This document shows, in pieces, positions 34,504-43,609 of a stretch of 64,000 nucleotides of DNA. The DNA comes from Labrys sp. WJW (GTDB lineage: Bacteria; Pseudomonadota; Alphaproteobacteria; Rhizobiales; Labraceae): NCBI RefSeq assembly GCF_001676615.1, contig NZ_LYXZ01000009.1, forward strand, positions 1 through 64,000, read 5' to 3'. The notes under the pieces were generated by a model. It ran no database searches and was not told the DNA's origin. It worked only from the letters and a program-made list of their open reading frames with translations. Each line of letters opens with the position of its first letter. The first letter of the stretch is position 1. The position numbers and the translations under genes are program-made.

Positions 34504-36291
34504 GTGGCACAAATATTCGGTCAAGACACACGAATGGGCTCTTTCACGAGTAGCCTTGGCAAGGACAAGCTCGTCGTCACCCGTTTTGAAGGATCGGAGG
34601 GGCTGAGCGAGCTTTTCGAATATCGCCTCGAGGTCGTCAGCGATGACAATGAGGTCGATTTCGACAAGATCCTCGGCACCAAGTGCCGCCTGGAAATCCA
34701 GTCCCACCACGAAGGCGTCAAGCGCAGCTTCAACGGCGTGCTGGTGGAGACGCAATGGATCGGCAGGGACCAGGATCTGCGCTATTACCGCCTGGTGCTC
34801 CGCCCCTGGCTGTGGCTGCTGACCAGGACCACCAATTGCAAGATCTACAGCCACATGACCGTACCCGAGATCATCAGCCAGGTCCTGAACAATCGTGGCT
34901 TCATTCAGTTCGAGCAACGTTTGTCGGAAAGCTATCCGCAGCTCGAATATTGCGTGCAGTATCGCGAAAGCGACTTTGCCTTCATCTCAAGGCTGATGGA
35001 GGAATACGGGATCTATTATTATTTCGAGCATAGCGAATCCGACCACAAGCTCGTCATGGCGGATGCGAGCGCGGCTCATGAGCCCAAGCTCGGCGGTGCG
35101 GCCCTCGAATTCGCGGCTGTCGGCCTCGACAACATCATGACCAAGGACAGGCTGAACGAATGGGCCGAGGGCCGGCGCTTGCGTTCCGGCAAGGTCACGC
35201 TCGACGACTACGACTACCACAAACCCAGTACCGACCTCATGGCGGAAAAGGCAGCCAGCGCCAGGTACCAGCATGGCGACCTCGAACTCTACGACTATCC
35301 CGGCCGCTATACGGAGAAGGGCGATGGCACCACGCTGGCCAATGTCCGGCTCGAGGCGGAGCAGGCCATCGACAAGCGCGTGATGGCCGGCGGCGACGCC
35401 GTCACCTGCTGCCCCGGCTTCACCATGACGCTCGATGGCAATCCCCCGGCCAGCAAGGGCACCAAATATCTGATCGTGCGGGCCCATCATCTCTTCCGCG
35501 CCCAGGCCTATCGCTCGACCGGCGCGTCCGGCGAGGAGGGCTATTCCGGCAGCTACGAGTTCCAGCCGCTCGACATCGCGTTCCGGGCGCCGGCCGTGAC
35601 GACCAAGCCCGTCATTCACGGCCCGCAGACTGCTCTGGTGGTCAGCGACGTGGACGACCAATGCCGCATCGAGGTGCAGTTCTTCTGGGACCGCGACAAG
35701 AGCCAGTCCCGCTATGTGCGGATCGCCCAGAACTGGGCCGGAAACGGCTGGGGCGACGTCAAGATCCCGCGCATCGGCATGGAGGTCGTGGTCAATTATA
35801 TCGAGGGTGACCCGGACCAGCCTTTGGTGACGGGCAGCGTCTACAATGCCGAGAATGTCGCGCCCTATGTGAAGGAAAAGCTCAACGCCGTCTCGGGCAC
35901 CAAGTCGCAGACGCTGAACGGATCAGGCTACAACGAACTGATCATGGACGATACGGCCGGAAGCGAGTTGATCCGTTTTCACGCCCAGCACGACCTCGAA
36001 GGCAAGGTCGAAAACGACGAGCGGCGCGAGATCGGCCAGAATGTCGAGGTGAAGATCGGCAACAGCCGCGACGAAACCATCATGTCGACCTGGACGGTGA
36101 AGGCCAATCAGAAGATCGAGTTCACCGTGGGGAACAGCACCCTCACCATGACCCCGGTTGGCATCAAGCTCAAATCGACCATGATCACCCTGGAGGCCGA
36201 TGCCTTGATGAATCTGAAGTCGAACGCAATCGGCCAAGTTTCGGCTGCAGCACCCTTGATGGTCCAGGGGGCGCTGGTTCTGATCAACTAG
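34504..36291 (+). CDS. vgrG: T6SS spike protein VgrG (TssI)
   Basis: This roughly 595-residue protein has the gp27-like part with FEGSEGLSELFEYRLEV, CVQYRESDFAFISRLMEEYGIYYYF and a gp5-like OB/needle part with VQFFWDRD, YVRIAQNWAGNGWG and MEVVVNYIEGDPDQPLVTGSVYN. The C-terminal 100 residues are beta-helix needle repeats without a toxin domain. VgrG trimers tip the Hcp tube and carry PAAR and effectors. No ATG is near the N-terminus: GTG at 34504 has GAGGGCAGG upstream, TTG at 34474 and ATG at 34534 are alternatives. The stop codon overlaps a repeat copy. Confidence 0.95.
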   Translation: MAQIFGQDTRMGSFTSSLGKDKLVVTRFEGSEGLSELFEYRLEVVSDDNEVDFDKILGTKCRLEIQSHHEGVKRSFNGVLVETQWIGRDQDLRYYRLVLRPWLWLLTRTTNCKIYSHMTVPEIISQVLNNRGFIQFEQRLSESYPQLEYCVQYRESDFAFISRLMEEYGIYYYFEHSESDHKLVMADASAAHEPKLGGAALEFAAVGLDNIMTKDRLNEWAEGRRLRSGKVTLDDYDYHKPSTDLMAEKAASARYQHGDLELYDYPGRYTEKGDGTTLANVRLEAEQAIDKRVMAGGDAVTCCPGFTMTLDGNPPASKGTKYLIVRAHHLFRAQAYRSTGASGEEGYSGSYEFQPLDIAFRAPAVTTKPVIHGPQTALVVSDVDDQCRIEVQFFWDRDKSQSRYVRIAQNWAGNGWGDVKIPRIGMEVVVNYIEGDPDQPLVTGSVYNAENVAPYVKEKLNAVSGTKSQTLNGSGYNELIMDDTAGSELIRFHAQHDLEGKVENDERREIGQNVEVKIGNSRDETIMSTWTVKANQKIEFTVGNSTLTMTPVGIKLKSTMITLEADALMNLKSNAIGQVSAAAPLMVQGALVLIN

Positions 36292-36390
36292 AGCAAAACG
36301 CGTTTAGACGGAAACGCTGCATTACTCTAACTCTTTGGTTCGACGCGTCTTTGCGATTCTTGGTGATTCCACCAAATCGCAAAACGCTCT
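36291..36390 (+). repeat. Dispersed palindromic intergenic repeat, copy 4
   Basis: GAGCAAAACGCGTTTAGAC to AAAACGCTCT, close to identical over 100 bp to the copy at 6541. Its first base is the last base of the vgrG stop codon. Confidence 0.85.
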
Positions 36391-36391
36391 C

Positions 36392-36563
36392 GAGCAAAAC
36401 GCGTTCGAATGTGAACGCTTCTTTGCTCCAACTCCCTGTTTCCAAGCCAATCCAAAGGATTGGCTGAAGCGTCTGTAACTGCTCACCGGGGTTACGCGAC
36501 CTTGGTGGTGGAGGGAGTAACTGCAAGTCTTTGCGCTTCTTATCGACTCCGGAAAAACGCGAT
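36392..36563 (+). repeat. Dispersed palindromic intergenic repeat, diverged copy 5
   Basis: A second, longer and more diverged element in tandem: GAGCAAAACGCGTTCG at the left, CTTTGCGCTTCTTATCGA and GGAAAAACGCGA at the right. The rest of the spacer to 36870 shows no supported gene. Confidence 0.5.
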
Positions 36564-36870
36564 AGGGCGTATCGCCGCCGTCCAACCGGCACGCGCCGCC
36601 GGAGATCCGCAGGATCGCGATGGATTTTCAGGAATCGATTGCGACCCGGCGGAGCATTTTTGGTTGGACGAAAGCGCCGGAAATTGCAAAAATACGTTTA
36701 AACAATGAGTTAGCGCTGAGAATGGTGCCGTCTTGTTGGCTCACTCGTGTCATCCCGGCCACAACTTGTTCGCAAGGTGCGGCTGAGCACGCATCGCAGC
36801 ACGAAGTGATGCGATACCGAGGCGTGACCGCAAGCCAAGAGTCTGTATTCGAACGGTCGCAGGAGACGAG

Positions 36871-37425
36871 ATGAAGCATCTTCGGTTCTCGACGGCCAGG
36901 CAGGTGATCGACGCCTTCCCGAATCTCGATGGCGAGTTTTCCGGATATAATCTCGACCTTGAGCCTTTCGCGTTCATCGAAGCCTTGCTGGCACAGGGCG
37001 GCGCGCGCAAGGCCATGGCGTTCTGCGCCTTCGTGCTGCCACGCCGCGAAGCCGTGCAATGGCTGAGCTTGGCGCTGCGCCAGCGCCAGCAACCGCCGAG
37101 CGCGGCGGAGACCAACCTGCTCCGCCTGGTCGAGGACTGGCTGAAGAAACCCATTGAGTTCACGCGCCGCGCGGCCCTCGATGCCGGCATGGACGATCCC
37201 GACAAGGGCGCTTTCGCCTGGGCTGCCCTGGCGGCGGGCTGGAGCGGAGGCAGCCTGTCGCCCAATCCCGAACAACCGGTCCCGCCGCCCCCGCATCTGA
37301 CCGGCCACGCCGTGAATGTCGGCTTGACGTTGCTGGTTGCCGGCCTGCCCATGGCCAAGCAGGCTGGCGGCATGGAGGATCTGGTCGGCGATGCCGTGGC
37401 GCTGCTGCGCCGCGGCGGTTCCTGA
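36871..37425 (+). CDS. T6SS-associated DUF6931 protein
   Basis: This 184-residue soluble protein begins with LRFSTARQVIDAFPN and contains AFCAFVLPRREAVQWLSLALRQ, a middle RRAALDAGM and the late PPPPHLTGHAVNVGLTLL, the marks of DUF6931 proteins that sit next to FHA genes in hyphomicrobial T6SS loci. It is helical, without signal or membrane segments. Molecular role unknown; constant pairing with the FHA protein suggests a part in the phosphorylation switch or a chaperone-like role. AGGAGACGAG precedes the ATG. A diverged repeat copy lies between it and tagH. Confidence 0.75.
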   Translation: MKHLRFSTARQVIDAFPNLDGEFSGYNLDLEPFAFIEALLAQGGARKAMAFCAFVLPRREAVQWLSLALRQRQQPPSAAETNLLRLVEDWLKKPIEFTRRAALDAGMDDPDKGAFAWAALAAGWSGGSLSPNPEQPVPPPPHLTGHAVNVGLTLLVAGLPMAKQAGGMEDLVGDAVALLRRGGS

Positions 37426-37470
37426 CCGTGGCAAGGCGCGATTTCCCGGAAACCTATTAAGCTCTAAGCC

Positions 37471-37528
37471 TCTGTTTTGGCGCGTTTTCTCGATCGGAGG
37501 GCCTATCAATTCTTCCGCAAAACGCTTT
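37471..37528 (+). repeat. Dispersed palindromic intergenic repeat, short copy 6
   Basis: TCTGTTTTGGCGCGTTTTCT through CCGCAAAACGCTTT. GCGTTTT and AAAACGC at the ends can pair. It separates the DUF6931 gene from tagH. Confidence 0.6.
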
Positions 37529-37571
37529 ATTTATCGTTTGCCTCACGACGTGACAGGACTTTGCAACCGCC

Positions 37572-38900
37572 ATGCTGACACTCAGGATCGAAAACTTTGA
37601 TCGCCTGCCCGATGGCGGGCCATTGGAGTTTGCGATCGACAGGCGCGGTTTCGATTTCGGGCGCGACCAGCATCTCGACTGGACCTTGCCCGACCGCAAC
37701 CGGGTGATCTCCGGCAAGCATTGCGAAGTGCGCTTCTATGACGGTGCCTATTGGCTGACCGATACCTCGACCAACGGTACCTTTCTCAACGGTGCCAGCA
37801 AGCGCCTGCAAAGCCCCTATCGCCTCGCCGACGGCGACAGGCTGGCTGTGGGCGACTATGTGCTGGCGGTATCGATCAAACTGCCGCAGGCGCCGGTGCA
37901 GCCGGCTCCGCCGCCGCCGAGTTCGAGCCCGAACCCGTCCCTGGCAAGCGCGGATATCTGGGACAGCCCGCACGAGGCGCCACCGCCCATCGATGCGAGC
38001 CAGTTATTGCCGCCGCTGAGCGAGGCCGACCGCGGGCCGGATTTCCTGCACCAGGCCGCCTATGTGCCGCCGCCCCTCGAGGAGCCGGAGCCGATCCGCA
38101 AGCCTAGACCTTCCCTGCCGATGCCGGCCATTCCGACGCCGACACCGGCCGCAGCGCTGTGGGAAAGCGAGGATCCCCGGCCGGTCGAGCCCGCCAAGGC
38201 CGAACCGGCGACGGAAGAGGCGGCGCCGGTCGTGGTCAAACCCAGGGATCCGGTGGAGGCCCCCAAGCCAGCCGTAGCGAATAACGTCCAGGCTCCGTCT
38301 TCAGGCGACGTCGGAGCGGCCGAATTCATTCGCCGCTTTGCCGCCGGCGCCGGCATTCCCGACAACATCCTTGGCGGGGTCGATGCCGGCGACCTGGCAG
38401 AGGATGCCGGGCGGCTCCTCAATATCGCCTGCCTGCATGTGATGGCCTTGCTGCGGGCACGGGCCGAGGCCAAGGCGCTGTCGCGCGCCGGCAATCGCAC
38501 GATGATCAGCGCCGAGGACAACAACCCGCTGAAGTTCATGCCCACCCCGGAGGAGGCCCTGCGGGTCATGCTCGGGCCGCGGACGCGGGGCTATCTCGAC
38601 GGCAAGGCCGCACTGGAGAACGCCTTCGGCGACCTCAAGATGCATCAGGTCGCGTTCCTGGCCTCGATGCAGGCGGCCCTGACCGAACTCTTCGACGAAT
38701 TGTCGCCCGATGCCATCAAGACCGCGGCGGATGCCAAGAAATCCCTGTTTTCCGGCAAGGGGAATTATTGGGAACTCTATGCCGAACGCTGGGCGGCCAG
38801 GGTCGGCCGGCGTGAACATGGCATGCTGGGCGCCTTCCTGGAGCTCTATGCCGAGCAATATGACAAGCTGAGCGCCTCGAATCGCAACCGGCATTCGTGA
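37572..38900 (+). CDS. tagH: T6SS FHA-domain protein TagH
   Basis: This 442-residue protein has an N-terminal FHA domain (about 1-105) with the phosphothreonine-binding sites GRDQHLDWTLPD, ISGKHCEVRF and DTSTNGTFLNG. A long Pro/Ala-rich linker (about 115-235) and a C-terminal helical domain (about 245-435) with FMPTPEEALRVMLGPRTRGYL and YWELYAERW follow, as in type VI-associated FHA proteins (Fha1/TagH). It reads PpkA-made phosphothreonine and promotes TssM/sheath assembly in the cytoplasm. It is convergent with the LytM/transglycosylase gene (35-bp gap). Confidence 0.9.
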   Translation: MLTLRIENFDRLPDGGPLEFAIDRRGFDFGRDQHLDWTLPDRNRVISGKHCEVRFYDGAYWLTDTSTNGTFLNGASKRLQSPYRLADGDRLAVGDYVLAVSIKLPQAPVQPAPPPPSSSPNPSLASADIWDSPHEAPPPIDASQLLPPLSEADRGPDFLHQAAYVPPPLEEPEPIRKPRPSLPMPAIPTPTPAAALWESEDPRPVEPAKAEPATEEAAPVVVKPRDPVEAPKPAVANNVQAPSSGDVGAAEFIRRFAAGAGIPDNILGGVDAGDLAEDAGRLLNIACLHVMALLRARAEAKALSRAGNRTMISAEDNNPLKFMPTPEEALRVMLGPRTRGYLDGKAALENAFGDLKMHQVAFLASMQAALTELFDELSPDAIKTAADAKKSLFSGKGNYWELYAERWAARVGRREHGMLGAFLELYAEQYDKLSASNRNRHS

Positions 38901-38935
38901 GGCAGGCCTGCATCGGGACGAGTCGGCACCCCGCA

Positions 38936-41395
38936 TCACTGTAGCAGCGACAACACGGAGCTCTTGAGTGCGGCGAAGGCGGGATCGCTGGCGAATTTCG
39001 CCAGCGGTTCGTTGGTGACCGTGCTGGTGCCCGTATCCTGCGATGGTGTCGAAGTGCCCGCGACCGCCGCACCCATCTTCTTGGCCGCCCAGGCGATCAG
39101 GAAGCTCAGCGTCTTGCCCTGCTCGAAGGGGTTGGCCCGCACATGGGCGGCGCCGAACACGTCGGAGATCAGGCTGTTCTGCGGGCCTCGGAGCGCCTTC
39201 ACCGCCCCACCCGAGCCAAGGAAATGCGCCAGATAGAGATTGCCAGGCGTGACGGCATGGCCTGCCTGCCGGATCACCGCGGCATTGTCGCGGGTATGGG
39301 CTGTCGTCATCGCCCGCGCGAGGTCGCAATTGGTGCGCATCGCCAGCACTTCCTGGCGGCTGCGGCCGACCAGAAGATCCGGGCGATGCAGGCGGATGGT
39401 GGTCATCCAAGTCGATTCGATGAACTGGCCAAGCCCGACCGCAGTGGAGAGTGGATTGGCGGCATTGCACTTGTTGCCGCTTTCGATGGTGATGATGCGG
39501 CCGACGAACTGGTCGACAGCGCCGTTGGCGCCACCGGCGGTGCTGGTGGCAACGGTGGCGCTGGCGGTGGTGGCGGCGCTCACCTGGCTGTCGGCGACCG
39601 GATCGACCGGTACGCCATTGTTGCGAACCTCGAAATGCAGGCGCGGCTCGCGGCTGGAGGCCGGTGTGCCGACATAGCCGATGGCCTCGCCGGCCTGGAC
39701 GCTGGCGCCGACGGCAAGCCCGGTCGCCGCTCGCGCGAGATAGCCATACATCGAAGTCTTGCCGTCGTCATGGGAGAGACGCACCACCGTGCCGAAGCCG
39801 CTTTCCTCGCCGATTGCGGTGACTTTGCCCGGATAGGCGGCGACCACGGGCGAACCCACCGGGGCCGTCCAATCGACGCCGTAATTCATGGACGCGGCCG
39901 AATTGTCGGAGCCCTGCGGGCCGAACCTGGCGACGATCACGCCGTTGACCGGTGTGACCATGCCGCCGCCGTCGGGCAGGCTGCCTTGCCCCGCCGACGA
40001 CACGCATTCGAAGGGGGCGCCGACTTGCGGTTGCATCACATAGCAATCGAGATTGCCGGTGGTGCGTCCGATGCTGACGAAGACGATGCGACCGAGGCCC
40101 TGCTTGGAATCCCGGGGGGCAGGCGAGTAGATCAGCGAAATCGTATCGCCCGGCTGCACCTTCTGTTCCAGGTCCTGGGCTCGCGACAGCAGCATGATCG
40201 CTTCGCCGATCACCGGCGACGGCAGCCGGTTGCGTAGCGCCGTGAGATAGATCGCATCGAGCAGACGCGGCTGGTTCTCCGGATCGACCTGCACCGGCGC
40301 CAGCGGCGCCGCGAAGGGATCGCGCCGATACCAGGGATCTTCGGAACGCACATAGGTGCCGACATCGTTGAGGGCGATGGAGCCGACGAGCTCGGTCTTG
40401 GCATAGACTGACACCTGCACCGGCTGCATGCGGTTGGGATCGCCGTCCAGGGCAACCGCGCGCACCACATAGCGGTCGTCGGCCTCGAGCATGGGGCGGT
40501 TATAGAAGGTGTTGAAGGCATCGCCGGCCGCACCGGCCCGCTGGGTATCCAGGCCGAGATTGTTGAGCGCGTCGGCGAGGCGGATCCGAGTCTTGGCCTT
40601 TTGAGCAAAATCCGCGACACGGTCGCCCGTGCTCGTGCTCGAAGCCGCAATCGAGGAGGAACCGGTGCTGGCATCGGCGCCGGCTTCGCTGTCCGCCGCG
40701 CCGCTACTGGCGGGCGCCTCCTGGGCGATGGCGATGTCCTCCTGCGAACCCAGCACCGCGACTTGCGATTGCGGGGTGGGCAGGTCCAGCACGTCCTTGA
40801 GCCGGAACACCTCGTTCTTGATGCCGAGGCTACCAGCCGCCTTGCGCTGCGTATCGCTCGCCAGCTTGATCAACTGGCGTGGAGCGTCGGCGAGTTGGGG
40901 CACGATCACCGGATCTCCGCTGAGATCGATGATGCGCGGCTTGATTGCCGCCCGGATCAGGGCTTCGTCTTCGGCTTCATTGTCCTCGCCTTGCACTGGA
41001 ACCAGGCTGGCCTGTAGATCGCTGTCCGTCACCGTGACCTGTTGGCGGGCTTGGTCGGGAGCAAGCAGATAGATGGTGGTCACGGCCGAGCCGAGGCCGA
41101 GAAACAGGAGGGCGGCGGTCATGGTGAGATAAACCAGCACGCCCGCGGGGCGGGCGGCAGATGGACCTGACTTGGCGGTATCCGTGACCTTGGGTGCGCT
41201 ACCGGCAGGGCCAGCGTTGCCGGCGGCAGGCTTGGCAGCCTTCTTCGCGCTCCGTGCGGCAGGTTTGGCCGGCACGATGATGGTGGCATTGGTATCTTCC
41301 CCGGCCGGTTCGGTCTGCGGCGTCGCCGCGGCCGGCCGGGAGGGATCCGCTGGATCGGAGGATGCTTGCCCGGCTATGACTGTCTTGTCGTCCAT
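38936..41395 (-). CDS. Membrane protein with degenerate LytM (M23) and lytic transglycosylase-like domains
   Basis: This 819-residue protein has a cytoplasmic Ala/Pro-rich head (1-83), one transmembrane helix (about 84-112), a large periplasmic linker, an M23/LytM-like domain (about 485-600) and a transglycosylase-like domain (about 625-780). In the M23 domain the first ligand histidine is asparagine (NYGVD, N504), the YxH histidine is tyrosine (MYGYL) and the HxH motif reads RLH (R585, H587), so it should be inactive as a protease. The transglycosylase domain keeps the likely catalytic glutamate (IESGN, E638) and GLGQFIESTW. It may open peptidoglycan for T6SS insertion. A DUF1036 gene lies 18 bp upstream. 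Confidence 0.85.
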   Translation of the reverse strand: MDDKTVIAGQASSDPADPSRPAAATPQTEPAGEDTNATIIVPAKPAARSAKKAAKPAAGNAGPAGSAPKVTDTAKSGPSAARPAGVLVYLTMTAALLFLGLGSAVTTIYLLAPDQARQQVTVTDSDLQASLVPVQGEDNEAEDEALIRAAIKPRIIDLSGDPVIVPQLADAPRQLIKLASDTQRKAAGSLGIKNEVFRLKDVLDLPTPQSQVAVLGSQEDIAIAQEAPASSGAADSEAGADASTGSSSIAASSTSTGDRVADFAQKAKTRIRLADALNNLGLDTQRAGAAGDAFNTFYNRPMLEADDRYVVRAVALDGDPNRMQPVQVSVYAKTELVGSIALNDVGTYVRSEDPWYRRDPFAAPLAPVQVDPENQPRLLDAIYLTALRNRLPSPVIGEAIMLLSRAQDLEQKVQPGDTISLIYSPAPRDSKQGLGRIVFVSIGRTTGNLDCYVMQPQVGAPFECVSSAGQGSLPDGGGMVTPVNGVIVARFGPQGSDNSAASMNYGVDWTAPVGSPVVAAYPGKVTAIGEESGFGTVVRLSHDDGKTSMYGYLARAATGLAVGASVQAGEAIGYVGTPASSREPRLHFEVRNNGVPVDPVADSQVSAATTASATVATSTAGGANGAVDQFVGRIITIESGNKCNAANPLSTAVGLGQFIESTWMTTIRLHRPDLLVGRSRQEVLAMRTNCDLARAMTTAHTRDNAAVIRQAGHAVTPGNLYLAHFLGSGGAVKALRGPQNSLISDVFGAAHVRANPFEQGKTLSFLIAWAAKKMGAAVAGTSTPSQDTGTSTVTNEPLAKFASDPAFAALKSSVLSLLQ

Positions 41396-41413
41396 GGCGG
41401 GGGCGTGCCACGC

Positions 41414-41863
41414 TCAGGGTTTGTCGTCGGGGCGGATGAAGACCGTCCACGAGCCGGTATCGCCGGTGTCGACCTCCTTGAACTTGGCCTGTACGAAACC
41501 ACGCACCCAGCAGTCCCAGGGCTGGTCCTGTACCTTTTCGATCTTGAAGCGCTTGGTGTCGACGCACATGTCCCAGTTTCCCTCGAATGCGCTGTCGCCT
41601 GTCGCGGTCGTCGCGTAGATATAAACATATCTCAGCTTGAGGTCGGACAGATCTTCCTTGATCGGCGTGACGCAAGTATTGCCTGGTAATGTCCACCAGC
41701 CTTCGGTGGCGAATTTCTTGTCTATTTCGGCGCCGATCGCGACATTGTACAGAGTGACCGACTGGTTGCACACTCGAAAAGCCGCTTCGGCCTGGTCGAC
41801 ATGGCCCAGAGCCAAGCCAAACGGCACCGTGGCAAAGCCCAGGGCGAAGCGCGTTCTGGCCAA
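41414..41863 (-). CDS. Exported DUF1036 protein
   Basis: The recognisable protein is a DUF1036 domain of about 120 residues: AAFRVCNQSVTLYNVAIG, GWWTLPGNTCVTPI, YVYIYATTATG and WDMCVDTKRFKI, preceded by a signal-like hydrophobic stretch ending DQAEA. The domain is small, cysteine-containing and periplasmic, of unknown function. Start is uncertain: a TTG at 41863 with AAAAAGGG upstream is my choice, because a longer frame to 42001 runs through the dispersed repeat at 41881-41940 and so begins with repeat-encoded residues. It is 18 bp upstream of the LytM/transglycosylase gene and forms an operon with it. Confidence 0.7.
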   Translation of the reverse strand: MARTRFALGFATVPFGLALGHVDQAEAAFRVCNQSVTLYNVAIGAEIDKKFATEGWWTLPGNTCVTPIKEDLSDLKLRYVYIYATTATGDSAFEGNWDMCVDTKRFKIEKVQDQPWDCWVRGFVQAKFKEVDTGDTGSWTVFIRPDDKP

Positions 41864-41880
41864 AACGCCCTTTTTCTCTG

Positions 41881-41940
41881 ATTTCTTGTTTCGAGGCGTC
41901 CTGGCGATGCTTGGTATTTCCAATACATCGCAAAACGCCT
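41881..41940 (+). repeat. Dispersed palindromic intergenic repeat, copy 7
   Basis: ATTTCTTGTTTCGAGGCGTC to CATCGCAAAACGCCT corresponds to the right 60 bp of the repeat at 6541. It lies just upstream of the DUF1036 start and would be in its 5' leader. Confidence 0.65.
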
Positions 41941-42041
41941 CAGCCTTCGCATCCGCAGACATTGAGGGAACAGCTTCGAGAGCACCGATCGATTGTAGCA
42001 CGCGAATACAAATTTCGTATCTGCCGCACCTCTTTCTGTCT

Positions 42042-42061
42042 ACCTCACAATGGGGGAGGCG
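42042..42061. promoter_or_regulatory. T6SS promoter dyad, tssK copy
   Basis: ACCTCACAATGGGGG followed by AGGCG. The right half matches the vgrG and tssA copies exactly; the CCCC half is degraded. It lies about 200 bp before tssK and also upstream of the divergent DUF1036 gene. I see no gene in the spacer 41941-42263. Confidence 0.4.
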
Positions 42062-42263
42062 AGAGCCGGGCGCTTGTTCTAGACTACAGTGGTAGGGTCG
42101 ATGTAAGCCGGTGGATCGCTTGACTTCCTCAGGTCATATGGCACAGTTCGCAAGAAGCCGAGAGAATTTGCTCGCGCAACGGCCGAACGTTTTTTGGCGA
42201 GGCCTTGCGACAGCATTGCCGAGCCTGACAATCACACAACCAAATCCTTCGGGCGGCTGATCG

Positions 42264-43598
42264 ATGTCCTGGTATAGCAAAGTCGCTTGGTCGGAAGGTC
42301 TGTTCCTCCGGCCGCATCACTTGCAGCAGGGCGATCGCTATCTCGAACATCTGCTCGAGGGCCGCACCAGCCAGATCACGCCCTATCCCTGGGGCTTCAG
42401 CGAAATCGAGATCGATCGCGACCTGGCGCAGCAAAGCAAGTTCGGCCTGCGCCGTGCTGCAGGCATCCTGTCGGACGGCACGCCGTTTCGCTTCCCCGGC
42501 GACTGCCCGCCGCCGCCGCCCGCCATGGTGCCCGAAAATGCCGCCGGGCTGTTCGTCTGGCTATGCATGCCCATGGCCCAGCCCAACAGTCGCGAGGTCG
42601 ACGAGCCGGAGAGCGAAAGCGGCAGCCGCTATGTCGTGCAATCGGAGACGCTGATCGACGCCTCCTCCGCCCTGCAGATCGAGGAAGAGATCGACGTCGC
42701 CGTGCCGCGCTTCAGCTATGAGATCCGCCGGACGCCGAAGCCGGGCTTCGTCTGCATGCTCTGTGCCCGGATCATCGAGGTCAACGACAAGACCATCGTC
42801 TTCGACGAGCGCTTTGCCCCGCCCGTGCTGGTGGTCGCGGCTCATGCCGCGGTTACTGGCTGGCTCGACCGCGTGATCGGCTGGGTCGAGACCAAGCTCG
42901 ACGAACTGGCGCGCTTTGCCTCGGACCCGCGCTCCAGCGGTGGCATGCAGAGCGTCGACTATTTCGTGCTGCAGATGCTCAACCGCGAGATTCCGGCGCT
43001 TCGGCACATGCGCCGCTCGAAATATACCCATCCCGAGCGGCTCTATGTGGAATTGCTGCGTCTGGCCGGGGAGTTGGCGACCTATTCTACGCGCGAGCGG
43101 CGCGCCAACGACTATCCGGCCTATGACCATGACAATCCCGGCACCACCTTCGCGCCGGTGCTGGCCGACATTCAGCGTTTCCTCAGCGTCGACATCAGCC
43201 GCGCCATCCGGCTCGAGATCGTGGAGAAGGCCACCAACGCCTTCCTGGCGACCGTGACCGACCGCAATCTGTTCCGGGCCTCGACCTTCGTGCTCGAAGT
43301 GGCGGCGCAGCGTTCGCTCACCGAGTTGCAGACGCAGTTCCCGGCTCTGTTCAAGGTCGGTCCCAATACGCGGATGAACGAGATCGTGCACGCCCACCTT
43401 CCCGGCATCGGGCTCATTCATCTGCCGACGCCGCCGGCGCAGATCCGGGCGATCACCAGCCACGTCTATTTCGCGCTCGACCGCATGTCGCCGCTCTGGC
43501 CGGAATTCAGCACGGCGAGCGGCATCGGCATGCATTTTTCCGGCGACTGGCCTGGGCTTGAGCTCAATCTGTGGGTCGTCAAGGAAGACGTGAAATAG
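42264..43598 (+). CDS. tssK: T6SS baseplate-membrane connector TssK
   Basis: This 444-residue cytoplasmic protein begins with the family start WYSKVAWSEGLFLRPHHLQQ, followed by YPWGFSEIEID and, in the middle, ADIQRFLSVDISRAIRLEI and PALFKVGPNTRMNEIVHAHLPGI in their usual order; length is normal. TssK trimers link the TssEFG baseplate to TssL and TssM. No clear ribosome site is seen. It opens the operon tssK-tssL-tssM-tagF-pppA-ppkA, whose genes overlap or nearly touch. Confidence 0.93.
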   Translation: MSWYSKVAWSEGLFLRPHHLQQGDRYLEHLLEGRTSQITPYPWGFSEIEIDRDLAQQSKFGLRRAAGILSDGTPFRFPGDCPPPPPAMVPENAAGLFVWLCMPMAQPNSREVDEPESESGSRYVVQSETLIDASSALQIEEEIDVAVPRFSYEIRRTPKPGFVCMLCARIIEVNDKTIVFDERFAPPVLVVAAHAAVTGWLDRVIGWVETKLDELARFASDPRSSGGMQSVDYFVLQMLNREIPALRHMRRSKYTHPERLYVELLRLAGELATYSTRERRANDYPAYDHDNPGTTFAPVLADIQRFLSVDISRAIRLEIVEKATNAFLATVTDRNLFRASTFVLEVAAQRSLTELQTQFPALFKVGPNTRMNEIVHAHLPGIGLIHLPTPPAQIRAITSHVYFALDRMSPLWPEFSTASGIGMHFSGDWPGLELNLWVVKEDVK

Positions 43599-43609
43599 GA
43601 TGTGGGCAC

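Noticed and set aside
36460-36708. A short plus-strand frame between vgrG and the DUF6931 gene
   Set aside because: It lies in diverged repeat sequence and lacks a ribosome site.
38936-41395. Annotating the LytM domain as an active M23 endopeptidase
   Set aside because: The HxGxD histidine, the YxH histidine and the first histidine of HxH are all replaced.
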